From Moorena sp. SIO3I8 (GTDB taxonomy: Bacteria; Cyanobacteriota; Cyanobacteriia; Cyanobacteriales; Coleofasciculaceae): 64,000 nucleotides of DNA. The notes under the pieces were generated by a model that had not been told where the DNA came from, did not search any database, and saw nothing but the letters and a program-made list of their open reading frames with translations. This document shows, piece by piece, positions 9,169-17,833 of the stretch; the stretch's first letter is position 1, and each line of letters starts with the position of its first letter. Made by a program: the position numbers and the translations under genes. The stretch spans positions 1-64,000 of the forward strand of contig NZ_JAAHHW010000030.1 in NCBI RefSeq assembly GCF_010692325.1. The letters run 5' to 3'.

Positions 9169-11183
9169 GTGGCATTGTGGGGATTTACTACCTCGACCAA
9201 GAACCAATAGACCGGGAAAATATTGGGCAAATGTTAGATATCCTTGCCCACCGGGGACCAGACGGAGCAGATATCTGGTGCCAGGGGTCTGTTGGTCTCG
9301 GTCATCGGATGCTTTGGACTACCCCTGAATCGCTGCTGGAAAAGTTACCTCTAGTTAATCACTCCAGAAATCTAGTTATTACTGCTGATGCTCGGATTGA
9401 TAATCGAGAGGAACTGATTGTTGCTCTAGAGTTGAACGACCGTCCAGCAGAAAAAATTACCGATAGCCAACTGATCTTAGCCGCTTATGAAAAATGGGGA
9501 GAGCAGTGTCCAGAGAAACTATTAGGTGACTTTGCCTTCGCTATCTGGGATAAGCACAAGCAGATCCTCTTCTGTGCTAGAGACCATGTTGGGGTTAAGC
9601 CTTTCTATTACTATCACAAATCCGGTCAAGGGTTTATTTTTGCCTCCGAAATCAAAGCACTCTTCTGTTTACCCTTCGTACCAAAGCGTCTTAACGAAGT
9701 CAGGATGGCTGACTATGTCGCCCTGATGATGGAAGACAAAGTTATCACCACCTATGACAACATTCTGCGGCTTCCTCCTGCTCACACCATGGTCGTTAGT
9801 CAGTCAGGGATAGAGCTAAACTGTTACTGGTCTCTAGACCCCAATCGTGAGCTAATCTTAGACTCTGACGAAGCCTATGCTGAAGCATTTCGTGACATCT
9901 TTACCGAAGCAGTTCGTTGTCGTCTCCGTAGTGCTTTTCCCATTGGTTCTCACTTGAGCGGTGGATTAGATTCTTCCTCAATCACTTGTGTAGCGCGGAA
10001 ACTACTAGCTGAAGCAGGAGATACTCAACTCCACAGCTTCTCCAACATTTTTGACAAAGTCACTGAATGTGATGAACGTCCCTTCATCAATGCCGTTTTA
10101 GAACAGGGTGGGCTGATTCCCCACTATGTCCATGCTGATCAGTTTGGTCCGCTGTCAGACGTTGACGAGATTTGGCAGTATGAAGACGAAGCCTTACTTG
10201 GTCCAAGTCATCATTATCCTTGGCGACTGAATCAAGCTGCTAAGCAAGCAGGGATGCGAATTGTTTTAGATGGTCTCGATGGCGATAATGTCGTGTTTCA
10301 TGGTGTGTCTAGATTGACAGAACTAGCCCATCAAGGACAATGGGAAGCTTTTGTCCAGGAAGCTGAGGCATTTTCCGAAAATTTTGGTAACTCACCCCAA
10401 GCCCTGATTAAACACTACAGTATCCTACACCTAAAAACCCTCGCCAAGCAGTTACGGTGGATTGCCTTTGCTAAAGCTGTACATCAGATTCACAAGCGTT
10501 TTGGCATCTCCCGTAAGCACCTGTTGCTCAATCATGGACTCAAGGCGTTAGTTCCGGAAGCAATCAAGCAACTTTGGCGAAAGTGGCGCAGACAAGACAA
10601 GTCAGCTACTCCTGTTGCACCTTTAGTTAACCGCAACTTTGCTGAACGCATTGGTATTGATCAGCGTATCCAAGCACTCGATAAGTCAGATCAACCATCA
10701 CTCACAGTCAGAGAAGACCACTGGCGTAATCTAAGCCAAGGTATATTTCCCCTCATTCTAGAGCAGCTCGACCGCTACAATGCTGCATTTTCCCTCGAAG
10801 CTCGTCATCCCTTTATGGATAAGCGGCTACTTGAATTCTGTCTAGCACTGCCTTCCGAGCAGAAACTCTACCAGGGATGGAGTCGGATGGTGTTGCGCCG
10901 TGGGATGGCAGATATTTTACCAAAAGCTGTCCAGTGGCGAGGAGGCAAAGCCCATATGGGTCCAAACTTTATTCATGGTCTGCTGACCCTAAATCGTCAG
11001 GTGTTCGACGATGTGATCTTGAATAAGCTTGAACTCATTGAAGGGTACGTTGACACAGACTTTCTGAGACAAGTTCATCGACGCATGACCTCAGGAGGCA
11101 GGGTGCGAGAAAAAGACTGCATGACAGTCTGGCAGGGAATCATCTTGGCCTTGTGGCTTGACCGCACCCAAGTGACACCCTAA
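9165..11183 (+). CDS. Lasso cyclase C (asparagine-synthetase-like)
   Basis: 672 residues. An N-terminal class II glutamine-amidotransferase-like domain (about 1-200) is followed by an asparagine synthetase domain whose ATP pyrophosphatase loop is SGGLDSSS at about residues 265-271. In lasso systems this enzyme adenylates the Asp/Glu side chain and closes the macrolactam with the core N-terminus. The N-terminus reads MSGIVG: the Cys2 needed for glutaminase activity is replaced by Ser, as expected for a cyclase that uses a peptide amine instead of ammonia. It overlaps B2 by 4 bp and is followed by the precursor genes. Ordinary AsnB is less likely given the B1/B2 context. Confidence 0.93.
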   Translation: MSGIVGIYYLDQEPIDRENIGQMLDILAHRGPDGADIWCQGSVGLGHRMLWTTPESLLEKLPLVNHSRNLVITADARIDNREELIVALELNDRPAEKITDSQLILAAYEKWGEQCPEKLLGDFAFAIWDKHKQILFCARDHVGVKPFYYYHKSGQGFIFASEIKALFCLPFVPKRLNEVRMADYVALMMEDKVITTYDNILRLPPAHTMVVSQSGIELNCYWSLDPNRELILDSDEAYAEAFRDIFTEAVRCRLRSAFPIGSHLSGGLDSSSITCVARKLLAEAGDTQLHSFSNIFDKVTECDERPFINAVLEQGGLIPHYVHADQFGPLSDVDEIWQYEDEALLGPSHHYPWRLNQAAKQAGMRIVLDGLDGDNVVFHGVSRLTELAHQGQWEAFVQEAEAFSENFGNSPQALIKHYSILHLKTLAKQLRWIAFAKAVHQIHKRFGISRKHLLLNHGLKALVPEAIKQLWRKWRRQDKSATPVAPLVNRNFAERIGIDQRIQALDKSDQPSLTVREDHWRNLSQGIFPLILEQLDRYNAAFSLEARHPFMDKRLLEFCLALPSEQKLYQGWSRMVLRRGMADILPKAVQWRGGKAHMGPNFIHGLLTLNRQVFDDVILNKLELIEGYVDTDFLRQVHRRMTSGGRVREKDCMTVWQGIILALWLDRTQVTP

Positions 11184-11301
11184 GTCTAACTTGGCAGGGA
11201 ATCTACTTGGGATTGTGGTTTGGGCACAACCAAGAAACACCGTAAGTCCAATTCAGGCTGTAACTACCTTAAATTACTATCAGCAAAAGGAAAGTAAAAC
11301 C

Positions 11302-11496
11302 ATGCTAAAAACTTACACTACACCAGAAATAATTGTTCACGGTTCTATTGAGGAGCTCACCGAAATCAGTGGACCTGATCGCATTGCAGATGTCCTGATT
11401 TTTAATGGTGATTTGAATAATCCCGCAGCTATATCAGATGACTCAATCAGCCTAGACTGCGATAACAATGGTAATTGTTCTCCGTTCAAACAATAG
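11302..11496 (+). CDS. Lasso precursor peptide A1
   Basis: 64 residues from ATG 11302, chosen over an upstream in-frame Met (11191) because it follows AAAGGAAAG and matches the start of the other copies. Leader MLKTYTTPEIIVHGSIEELT fits the lasso consensus Y-x2-P-x-L/I-x3-G-x5-T exactly. If T20 is the usual -2 Thr, the core starts at I22 and D30 lies at ring position 9; a G24-D30 seven-residue ring is the alternative. The tail is DVLIFNGDLNNPAA, then SDDSISLDCDNNGNC and SPFKQ. It diverges from A2 by I10 (Met in A2), I28 (Met), I44 (Glu) and I49 (Ser). It lies 118 bp after the cyclase. Confidence 0.88.
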   Translation: MLKTYTTPEIIVHGSIEELTEISGPDRIADVLIFNGDLNNPAAISDDSISLDCDNNGNCSPFKQ

Positions 11497-11530
11497 TAAC
11501 ACAACTACTACTGGTGATAGTGAGTAATTA

Positions 11531-11580
11531 GCGATGCAGCGCGGTCTTGGGGGTTTCCCCCATGAGCGACTGCATCAAGA
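11531..11580. repeat. GCGATGCAGC...CTGCATCAAGA repeat between A1 and A2
   Basis: A 50-bp copy of a dispersed element with imperfect inverted ends (GCGATGCAG / CTGCATCAAG) and a GGGGGTTTCCCCC centre. It makes the A1-A2 spacer longer than the other spacers, so it inserted after the array formed. Other copies: about 7649, 15512-15655, 59133-59228 (inside coaE) and 62086-62135. Confidence 0.88.
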
Positions 11581-11652
11581 CAGTGAGTAATTAATAGTTT
11601 AACTCAGGGTGTGACTACCTTAAACCACAATAACTACAACAAAAGTAACACC

Positions 11653-11850
11653 ATGCTAAAAACCTACACTACACCAGAAATGATTGTTCACGGTTCTATT
11701 GAGGAGCTCACCGAAATCAGTGGACCTGATCGGATGGCAGATGTCCTGATTTTCAATGGTGATTTGAATAATCCCGCAGCTGAATCCGATGACTCAAGCA
11801 GCCTAGACTGCGATAACAATGGTAATTGTTCTCCGTTCCAACTACCGTAA
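11653..11850 (+). CDS. Lasso precursor peptide A2
   Basis: 65 residues from ATG 11653. Leader MLKTYTTPEMIVHGSIEELT keeps every lasso leader position. The ring region EISGPDRMAD has the conserved G24 and D30. The tail reads VLIFNGDLNNPAAE, then SDDSSSLDCDNNGNC and SPFQLP. Its 5' leader (CTCAGGGTGTGACTACCTTA, then AAACCACAATAA) is nearly identical to that of A3, pointing to recent duplication. An upstream in-frame Met (11611) lies inside this conserved leader and is not the likely start. The paired cysteines could form a disulfide; none is shown by sequence alone. Confidence 0.88.
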   Translation: MLKTYTTPEMIVHGSIEELTEISGPDRMADVLIFNGDLNNPAAESDDSSSLDCDNNGNCSPFQLP

Positions 11851-11934
11851 CAGGATTACTACTGATGAGTAATCAATAGTTTAACTCAGGGTGTGACTAC
11901 CTTAAACCACAATAAGTACAAGGAAAGTAACACC

Positions 11935-12129
11935 ATGCTAAAAAGCTACACTACTCCAGAGATGATTGTTCACGGTTCTATTGAGGAGCTCACCGAAATC
12001 AATGGACCTGATCGGATTTCAGATGTGCTGATTTTCAATGGTGATTTGGCTAATCCCGCAGCTGAATCAAACGACTCACAGAGCCTAGACTGCAATAATG
12101 GTAATTGTGTTGAGTTTAAACAACCGTAA
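11935..12129 (+). CDS. Lasso precursor peptide A3
   Basis: 64 residues from ATG 11935, preceded by an AAGGAAAG ribosome site. Leader MLKSYTTPEMIVHGSIEELT; ring region EINGPDRISD with G24 and D30 kept. The tail is VLIFNGDLANPAAE, then SNDSQSLDCNNGNC and VEFKQP. One Asp of the Cys-spaced loop is deleted relative to A1/A2 (C-N-N-G-N-C instead of C-D-N-N-G-N-C). Its DSQSLDC heptapeptide is found unchanged, but with different codons, in the N-terminal extension of the second cluster kinase. Confidence 0.88.
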   Translation: MLKSYTTPEMIVHGSIEELTEINGPDRISDVLIFNGDLANPAAESNDSQSLDCNNGNCVEFKQP

Positions 12130-12219
12130 CACAATTACTACTATTGATGCTGACTAATCAATAGTTCAAATCAGGGTGTAACTACCTTAAGCTACCGTCA
12201 GCAAAAGCAAAGTAACACC

Positions 12220-12417
12220 ATGGAAAAGAGCTACGCTACACCAGAGATGATTGTTCACGGCACTATTGAGCAGCTCACCCAAATAACTGGAGTTAGTACT
12301 ACGTTAGATGTGCTGATTTTCAATGGTGATTTGGCTAATCCCGCAGCTGAATCAGATGGCTCAAGCAGCCTAGACTGCGATAACAATAATAATTGTGATC
12401 CGTTCAAACTACAGTAA
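12220..12417 (+). CDS. Lasso precursor peptide A4 (most divergent copy)
   Basis: 65 residues from ATG 12220. Leader MEKSYATPEMIVHGTIEQLT. The ring region QITGVSTTLD differs fully from the GPDR type of A1-A3 but keeps G24 and D30. The tail VLIFNGDLANPAAE, then SDGSSSLDCDNNNNC and DPFKLQ is conserved. So the ring is where the copies differ most, while the leader, the LIFNGDL segment and the Ser/Cys tail are held. This suggests the array makes at least two ring types. It is the last copy before the 250-bp gap to kinase K1. Confidence 0.88.
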   Translation: MEKSYATPEMIVHGTIEQLTQITGVSTTLDVLIFNGDLANPAAESDGSSSLDCDNNNNCDPFKLQ

Positions 12418-12483
12418 TACGATTAGCACTGGTGATGGTAAGTACTGAATATGAGTAGCGCCATTACCAAGGGCGACAAAGGT

Positions 12484-12542
12484 ATTATCTACTACTAAAT
12501 TATCTACTACTAAATTATCTACTACTAAATTATCTACTACTA
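12484..12542. repeat. 15-bp tandem repeat (TAAATTATCTACTAC)
   Basis: Nearly four perfect copies in the spacer between A4 and K1. Downstream, CCCCCAACTC (about 12552) can pair with GAGTTAGGGG (about 12605) before TTTTTT, a weak candidate attenuator separating the precursors from the kinase/exporter genes; the loop is long, so I rate it low. Confidence 0.75.
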
Positions 12543-12671
12543 GCAAGATCATCCCCCAACTCGTTAGTGCTGCAACACTGACTCAGCAGAAGGGTCTTGG
12601 CTAGAGTTAGGGGACGCCTTTTTTGCTATCAAGTTCTCCCATCAAGTTTAACCTGCTCCTAAGTATCAATC

Positions 12672-13598
12672 ATGTACATCTATACGGCCTACAACCTTTG
12701 TATTCATTCAGAGATTCCCTTACCTGAGCTATTGGAATCTCATGGACCCCCTGATGTGATCATACGTTTAGGGAAATTGAGTCATCTTCCTCCAGAAACA
12801 GCCAATTGGAGCAACCGTGTCCTTGGGGAATTGCATGGCAAAGCAAAGGTTTTGATTGAAGATGGGCGAGAGATTACTATCGAACCTGTGACAGGAGTAG
12901 ACCAGTCCAAGCTCAGCCCTAACATCCTTGGAGCTTGTATGTCTGTGGTGCTGCGACAGCGGGGATTGCTAGTACTCCATGCTAGCAGCATTGTGGTCAA
13001 CAATCAAGCGATCGCATTCATGGGTGGGTCAGGCTGGGGTAAATCCACCTTAGCAGGAGCGTTTCATCGGAAGGGTTATCAAGTAATAACTGATGATGTT
13101 ATGCCTGTCAACCTTGATGACGGCTATCCTTTAATTATTCCTAGCTTCCCTCAGATTAAACTTTGGCCATCAGCAGCGGATTCTCTAGGACACAATTCTA
13201 ACAGCTTACCTCCTCTTTACCCAAACGCACCAAAGCTTTCCTACACATTCAGTGATGGGTTTCAACGCACTGCTGTACCCCTGAAGCGACTCTATGTATT
13301 GGCCAAGGGAGACCAACATCAGATTACCAAGCTAACGCCTCAACAAGCGTTCCCTGAACTAGTCCGTCATAGCCGTGATGTAGATGTGCTAATTGCTCGA
13401 GACTGTGTCAGTACTCATCTGCGTCAATGCGCCAATCTAATCAAGACTGTATCTATCTGTCGCTTCACCAGAAAGCCTAATCTAATGGAACTTCCTGATC
13501 TAGTGGCCTTGGTGGAGAAAGATATCGAAGAAATCACTACTTCTGATAGTAGTAAAAAAGATCGCATCAATAGTATACTTCTAACCTCTAAACCTTAA
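12672..13598 (+). CDS. HPr-kinase-like lasso tailoring kinase K1
   Basis: 308 residues. The C-terminal two thirds is an HPr-kinase/phosphorylase-like P-loop domain: Walker A GGSGWGKSTLAG at about 117-128, then GYQVITDDVMPV, LLVLHASS just before the P-loop and the PSFPQIKLWP segment. Such kinases occur in a subset of lasso clusters; the paeninodin-type enzymes phosphorylate a C-terminal Ser of the precursor. Here the candidate acceptors are the conserved serines of the A1-A4 tails (inference). No HPr/PTS partner is nearby. It ends 8 bp before the exporter gene, so K1 and D are co-transcribed. It is a paralogue of K2 at 16597. Confidence 0.87.
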   Translation: MYIYTAYNLCIHSEIPLPELLESHGPPDVIIRLGKLSHLPPETANWSNRVLGELHGKAKVLIEDGREITIEPVTGVDQSKLSPNILGACMSVVLRQRGLLVLHASSIVVNNQAIAFMGGSGWGKSTLAGAFHRKGYQVITDDVMPVNLDDGYPLIIPSFPQIKLWPSAADSLGHNSNSLPPLYPNAPKLSYTFSDGFQRTAVPLKRLYVLAKGDQHQITKLTPQQAFPELVRHSRDVDVLIARDCVSTHLRQCANLIKTVSICRFTRKPNLMELPDLVALVEKDIEEITTSDSSKKDRINSILLTSKP

Positions 13599-13606
13599 CA
13601 CAAAAA

Positions 13607-15424
13607 ATGGGAGCAGGCAAAACTTTAAGAAAAAAAATCCAGCAAACATTACGCCTTTTGCCTGCACTGCGTCTAGTCTGGCAAAGCAGTCCCTTTTGGA
13701 CAGTAGCTCGCGTAGGAATTTTGCTGGTTCAGGGGATATTACCTCTACTATCAATTTATCTTACAAAACTAATTATTGATACAGTAACTGACGGATTACT
13801 TAATACTGATAAACAAGCCGTATTTCGTGATGTTTTACTTTTCCTAATCTTAGCCGGTACAGTTACTATTGTCACTACTCTTTTGAACTCCTTAGCTGAA
13901 GTAGTCAATACTGCTCATTCTCAGCGGGTGACTGACTACATGCAAGGGATTATTCATGATAAATCCCTAGAAGCTGACTTAGAGTACTACGAAAATGCCC
14001 TATACTACGATACATTACAAAGAGCTCAACAAGAAGCGCCCTACCGACCGCCCCGAGTCCTAAATCGTCTCACACAGATAGCTCAAAATAGTATTTCCTT
14101 GTTGGCGATGGTGAGTTTATTACTCTCCCTCCATTGGGGAATTGCTGGGATTTTATTTATTGCTGCTATGCCCGCGATGGTAGTACGGGTAAAATACTCT
14201 CGGGTTATCTATCGTTGGCAGCGTAAAAAAACACCCATGGAACGGCAATCCATGTATTTGGGTTACATGCTAACCTCAGACCAGTTTGCTAAAGAAATTC
14301 GGTTGTTTGATTTAGGGGTTTTCTTTACTGACTGGTATCGTCGCATCCGAGAGCAACTATATAAGGAAAAAGTAGCCATTGCCACTGGACGCTCCTTTGC
14401 TAACTTTGGTGCTCAAGCCGTTGCCGGAATGTTAATTTTTTCTGTCTATGGCTTTATTGTCTATCAAACTGTCCATGGGGATTTGGGCTTAGGCGATTTA
14501 GTGCTGTATCACCAAGCGTTGCAGCGGGGACAAAATAATATTCGAGGGTTATTAACTAGTATATCTGGTCTTTATGAAGATAATTTATTCTTAGCTAACC
14601 TCTACGAATTTCTGGATCTAAAACCTAACGTTGTTGAACCAACTTATCCCAAACCAATTCCCCACTCCATGAGCCGTGGTATTGTTTTCGATCATGTTAG
14701 TTTCCAATACGGTACTACAACTCGTCAGGCACTTAAAAACATCAACCTCACGGTGCGACCAGGGGAAACTATAGCGCTAGTGGGAGAAAACGGTTCCGGT
14801 AAAACAACCTTAATTAAACTTTTGTGTCGTTTGTACGATCCAACCGCTGGCAGCATCACCATTGATGGGATTGATATCCGCAATTTTAAAATAGCTGACT
14901 TACGCCGCCAAATCAGTGTGATTTTCCAAGACTACGCTAAATATAATTTCACCGCTAAGGAAAATATCTGGTTAGCGGACATTGATTTACCACGAGATCA
15001 CGAAACTATTATTGATGCTGCTCGTCGTTCTGGTGCTGATGATGTTATCACTAGTTTGCCCCAAGGGTATAATACCATGCTGGGCAAATTGTTTGACCAA
15101 GGGGAAGAACTTAGTATTGGTCAATGGCAGAAAATAGCCTTAGCACGAGCTTTTCTACGAGACTCTCAGGTTATTGTATTAGATGAGCCTACCTCTGCTA
15201 TGGATCCTAAGGCAGAATACGAGGTGTTTATGAAATTCCGCGAACTGATCGAAGATCAAGCTGCTATTCTGATCACCCATCGCTTATCTACTGTAAAAAT
15301 GGCTGACCGGATCTATGTGATGGACCAAGGTTCAATTGTAGAAAGCGGTACCCATGCGGAACTGATGCAGTTAGATGGTACTTATGCCCATTTGTTTGAA
15401 ACTCAGGCTAAAAATTATCGCTAA
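13607..15424 (+). CDS. ABC exporter D of the lasso cluster
   Basis: 605 residues, a half-size exporter with membrane domain (about 20-330, six hydrophobic segments) followed by the ATPase. Motifs: Walker A GENGSGKTTL near 393, Q-loop VIFQDYAKYNF, signature LSIGQWQKIAL, Walker B VIVLDEPTSAMD and switch ITHRLSTV. It probably works as a homodimer that exports the finished peptides and gives self-protection, as for lasso D proteins. There is no C39 peptidase domain, consistent with leader removal by B2. It starts 8 bp after K1. About 430 bp downstream lies a terminator-like hairpin. Confidence 0.92.
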   Translation: MGAGKTLRKKIQQTLRLLPALRLVWQSSPFWTVARVGILLVQGILPLLSIYLTKLIIDTVTDGLLNTDKQAVFRDVLLFLILAGTVTIVTTLLNSLAEVVNTAHSQRVTDYMQGIIHDKSLEADLEYYENALYYDTLQRAQQEAPYRPPRVLNRLTQIAQNSISLLAMVSLLLSLHWGIAGILFIAAMPAMVVRVKYSRVIYRWQRKKTPMERQSMYLGYMLTSDQFAKEIRLFDLGVFFTDWYRRIREQLYKEKVAIATGRSFANFGAQAVAGMLIFSVYGFIVYQTVHGDLGLGDLVLYHQALQRGQNNIRGLLTSISGLYEDNLFLANLYEFLDLKPNVVEPTYPKPIPHSMSRGIVFDHVSFQYGTTTRQALKNINLTVRPGETIALVGENGSGKTTLIKLLCRLYDPTAGSITIDGIDIRNFKIADLRRQISVIFQDYAKYNFTAKENIWLADIDLPRDHETIIDAARRSGADDVITSLPQGYNTMLGKLFDQGEELSIGQWQKIALARAFLRDSQVIVLDEPTSAMDPKAEYEVFMKFRELIEDQAAILITHRLSTVKMADRIYVMDQGSIVESGTHAELMQLDGTYAHLFETQAKNYR

Positions 15425-16596
15425 CTTGAAGGTAAGCATTCAGCTATCAGCTATCAGCTATCAGCTATCAGCTATCAGCTATCAGCTATCAGCTATCAGC
15501 TTTTGAATAAGCGATGCAGCAAGGGAACAGGGGAGGCAGTGCGGTCTTGGGGGTTCCCCCCATGAGCAACTGCCGTGGTTTCCACGGAGCTTTCAAGGTG
15601 CGGACGCAAGTGACCCACGCAGACCCATGCGCCATGAGCGACTGCATCAAGACAACAGGTAAGCATTGGTTTAATCTCTGTTACTTAAGCTGACGGCTGA
15701 CCGCTGGCCGCTGACCGCTGACTGCTGAATGCTTTCCTTCTGACTTCCCTGCTCCCTACAACGATCTACCTCACCCAATTGAGAACTGCTATAGCATTTC
15801 CATTTGAGATGTGAACATAAAATTAAACTCTTTAGGTAACAGGAAACTCGGGATCTGCTAACAGGGGTAAGGAATACCGAGTTTTTTTGATTATAAAAAA
15901 TTACCGATCTAGGTTTACAACTTATTTGTAAATAGTCTAATAATGGCTATTTTTTTTAGCTGATCTTTAGAGATATTCTTTGGGTAAATAATTTAAGTTT
16001 TGTTAATTTTTTAGGCAATTGTGGAAAAAATCGATTAATTAGGATAAAGTTTAATTGAATTGAAGCGCTAAAATTATCAATCTTAATCCGCTTAAGATTA
16101 ATCCGCTTAAGACAGTCTAAATGCTACCGGGGTGAGAATCTGCAATTAGATTCATGAGCTATGGACTGTGAACCAAAATTTAGGATGGTATCTGGAATCA
16201 GTACTAGCTGTTAAGTCAATGATGGTAACCCTCACAAGTCCTCCTAATTAAAGGGGATTTCGGGAAATGAATAAAAGCTAAACTACTTGGTTTTACGTTT
16301 GTCTTGCCTAAGTCATGAATCTGATAAGTTCAGCAATTTATTAATTTTTGTTAACGATAATTTGCTAAACAAAGGCTGCTTTATTGTCACATTAAAAAGC
16401 TAATTACTAAACCATAATAGCTAAAATTTAGCTACATATAGTTAGAGCGAAAGCCTTGCGCCCCTAGAATTAGACTTGAGCAACGGATGCAAAGGTAATT
16501 TCTGAACTGAAATGGCTGATCAAGGGGAGTCAAGAAACTACTGTATCCGTTTCTTGTGATTGCATCTACGCGCAATAGTTATTTGAGAAATTAATT
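15425..16596. other. Gene-free spacer between exporter D and kinase K2
   Basis: Contains an ATCAGCTATCAGCT array (about 15440-15498), a long copy of the GCGATGCAGC...TGCATCAAGA element (about 15512-15655), a GACCGCTG/GCCGCTG run near 15695-15725 and the hairpin at 15847-15890. From 15900 to 16596 it is AT-rich unique sequence, a possible separate promoter for K2. No ORF in it looks coding. Confidence 0.75.
15847..15892 (+). terminator. Candidate rho-independent terminator after exporter D
   Basis: ACTCGG and CCGAGT pair across a ~25-nt loop and are followed directly by TTTTTTT. The stem is short and the loop large, so it is only a moderate candidate. It is ~430 bp after the D stop and would separate D from K2. 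Confidence 0.45.
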
Positions 16597-17730
16597 ATGA
16601 GTTTGGATGGCACAATATCTAAAACAATATCTAACTGTTTAGTTGGCGATATCTCTGAAATTGACAGCCAATCACTGGATTGCAAACCTTTGGGTAGCAA
16701 AAAGCAAAAGCTGTTTTCCTATGTTGCTTATGGTTTGGGAATTCACTCGGCGCTACCAATCCCAGAGTTTATCCCAGCAGAAGTAGAGTGTGATGTTACG
16801 ATTCACATTCAGAGTAATGATTACAGTACGGGATGCGTTCGCGTAGCGGAGGCCGTAGGCCACGCTTTCGCCGTAGGCGACGCTGCGCGAACGGGAACGG
16901 CTCAGGCCGTAGGCCACGCTACGCGAACGCCGAATCGCAAAATCACTGACTACATTCCAAAGGAAGTTATCCAGCAGCCGATGGCTTTGCAGTTGAGTCC
17001 AGAGGAGGCGGTGATTTATCTCAAAGACACAGGGCTGTTTCTGGTACAGAGGGGAAACAGGATTACGATCATTCCCGCAGCAGAAGCCTCCCTTAGCCGC
17101 ATTCAAACGGCTCTAGTGGGAACTGTGATGGCGATTCTGCTCTATCAGCGGGGATTGTTGGTGCTACATGCCAGTGTAGTCAATATTAATGGTGGTGCGG
17201 TTGTTTTCTTGGGTAATTCCGGTGAAGGTAAGTCTTCAATTGCTGCTGCACTCCATACTCAGGGATACAGAATCATCACTGATGATGTTGCACCTGTGAC
17301 GTTGAATCAGGGGACAGCGAAAGTTGCTCCTAGCTTTCCTCAAATTAAACTAAGTCGAGAAGTAGCTGGGGTTTTGGGATATGACCAGGATAAGCTGGCT
17401 CTGCTGGTACCGAAGTTAAATAAACCTGGCTATCGGTTAAATCAGGATTTGACCGAAGCGCTACTACCAATCCGGTGCATCTATGTACTGGTTTCAGGTT
17501 CACAGTTGAGTATTAAGTCTCTGAAACTTCAGGAGGCGGTGATGGAACTATCCCGTCATTCCCGTCTCAACAGCTTATTTGACTCTGAGAAAGCATCCCA
17601 TCTTCTTCAGTGTGCTCAGCTTGCCAATCAGTGTAGTGTTTATCGTCTCCAGCGACCTCGTAACTTGGCTTTGTTGCCAGAGTTAGCGAGGTTGGTGGCA
17701 GAACATCAATTTATACAGGGCCAAAGGTAA
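16597..17730 (+). CDS. HPr-kinase-like protein K2 with N-terminal extension and repeat insertion
   Basis: 377 residues. From residue 39 it aligns with K1 (SYVAYGLGIHSALPIPEF against IYTAYNLCIHSEIPLPEL), with Walker A GNSGEGKSSIAA at about 206 and IITDDVAPVTL. Two additions explain its greater length. First, residues 1-38 are an extension that begins MSLDGTISK, almost the same as the first residues of B1, and contains DSQSLDC, identical to the tail of precursor A3. Second, residues ~79-111 (Gly/Ala/Arg-rich, VGHATRT) are an in-frame copy of the intergenic CTACGCGAAC palindromic repeat. The P-loop is intact, so it may be active; the insert lies ahead of the catalytic core. Confidence 0.85.
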   Translation: MSLDGTISKTISNCLVGDISEIDSQSLDCKPLGSKKQKLFSYVAYGLGIHSALPIPEFIPAEVECDVTIHIQSNDYSTGCVRVAEAVGHAFAVGDAARTGTAQAVGHATRTPNRKITDYIPKEVIQQPMALQLSPEEAVIYLKDTGLFLVQRGNRITIIPAAEASLSRIQTALVGTVMAILLYQRGLLVLHASVVNINGGAVVFLGNSGEGKSSIAAALHTQGYRIITDDVAPVTLNQGTAKVAPSFPQIKLSREVAGVLGYDQDKLALLVPKLNKPGYRLNQDLTEALLPIRCIYVLVSGSQLSIKSLKLQEAVMELSRHSRLNSLFDSEKASHLLQCAQLANQCSVYRLQRPRNLALLPELARLVAEHQFIQGQR

Positions 17731-17833
17731 AAGGTAACAGGTAACAGGTAATATAATAAATTACCCAAAGCCCGATTATCCATTACTCAAAACAACTTCG
17801 AGCTCCTAATCAACTGTTATCAAAAACTGTAAT

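Noticed and set aside
9165-11183. Ordinary asparagine synthetase AsnB
   Set aside because: Cys2 is missing and the gene overlaps B2 and precedes lasso precursors.
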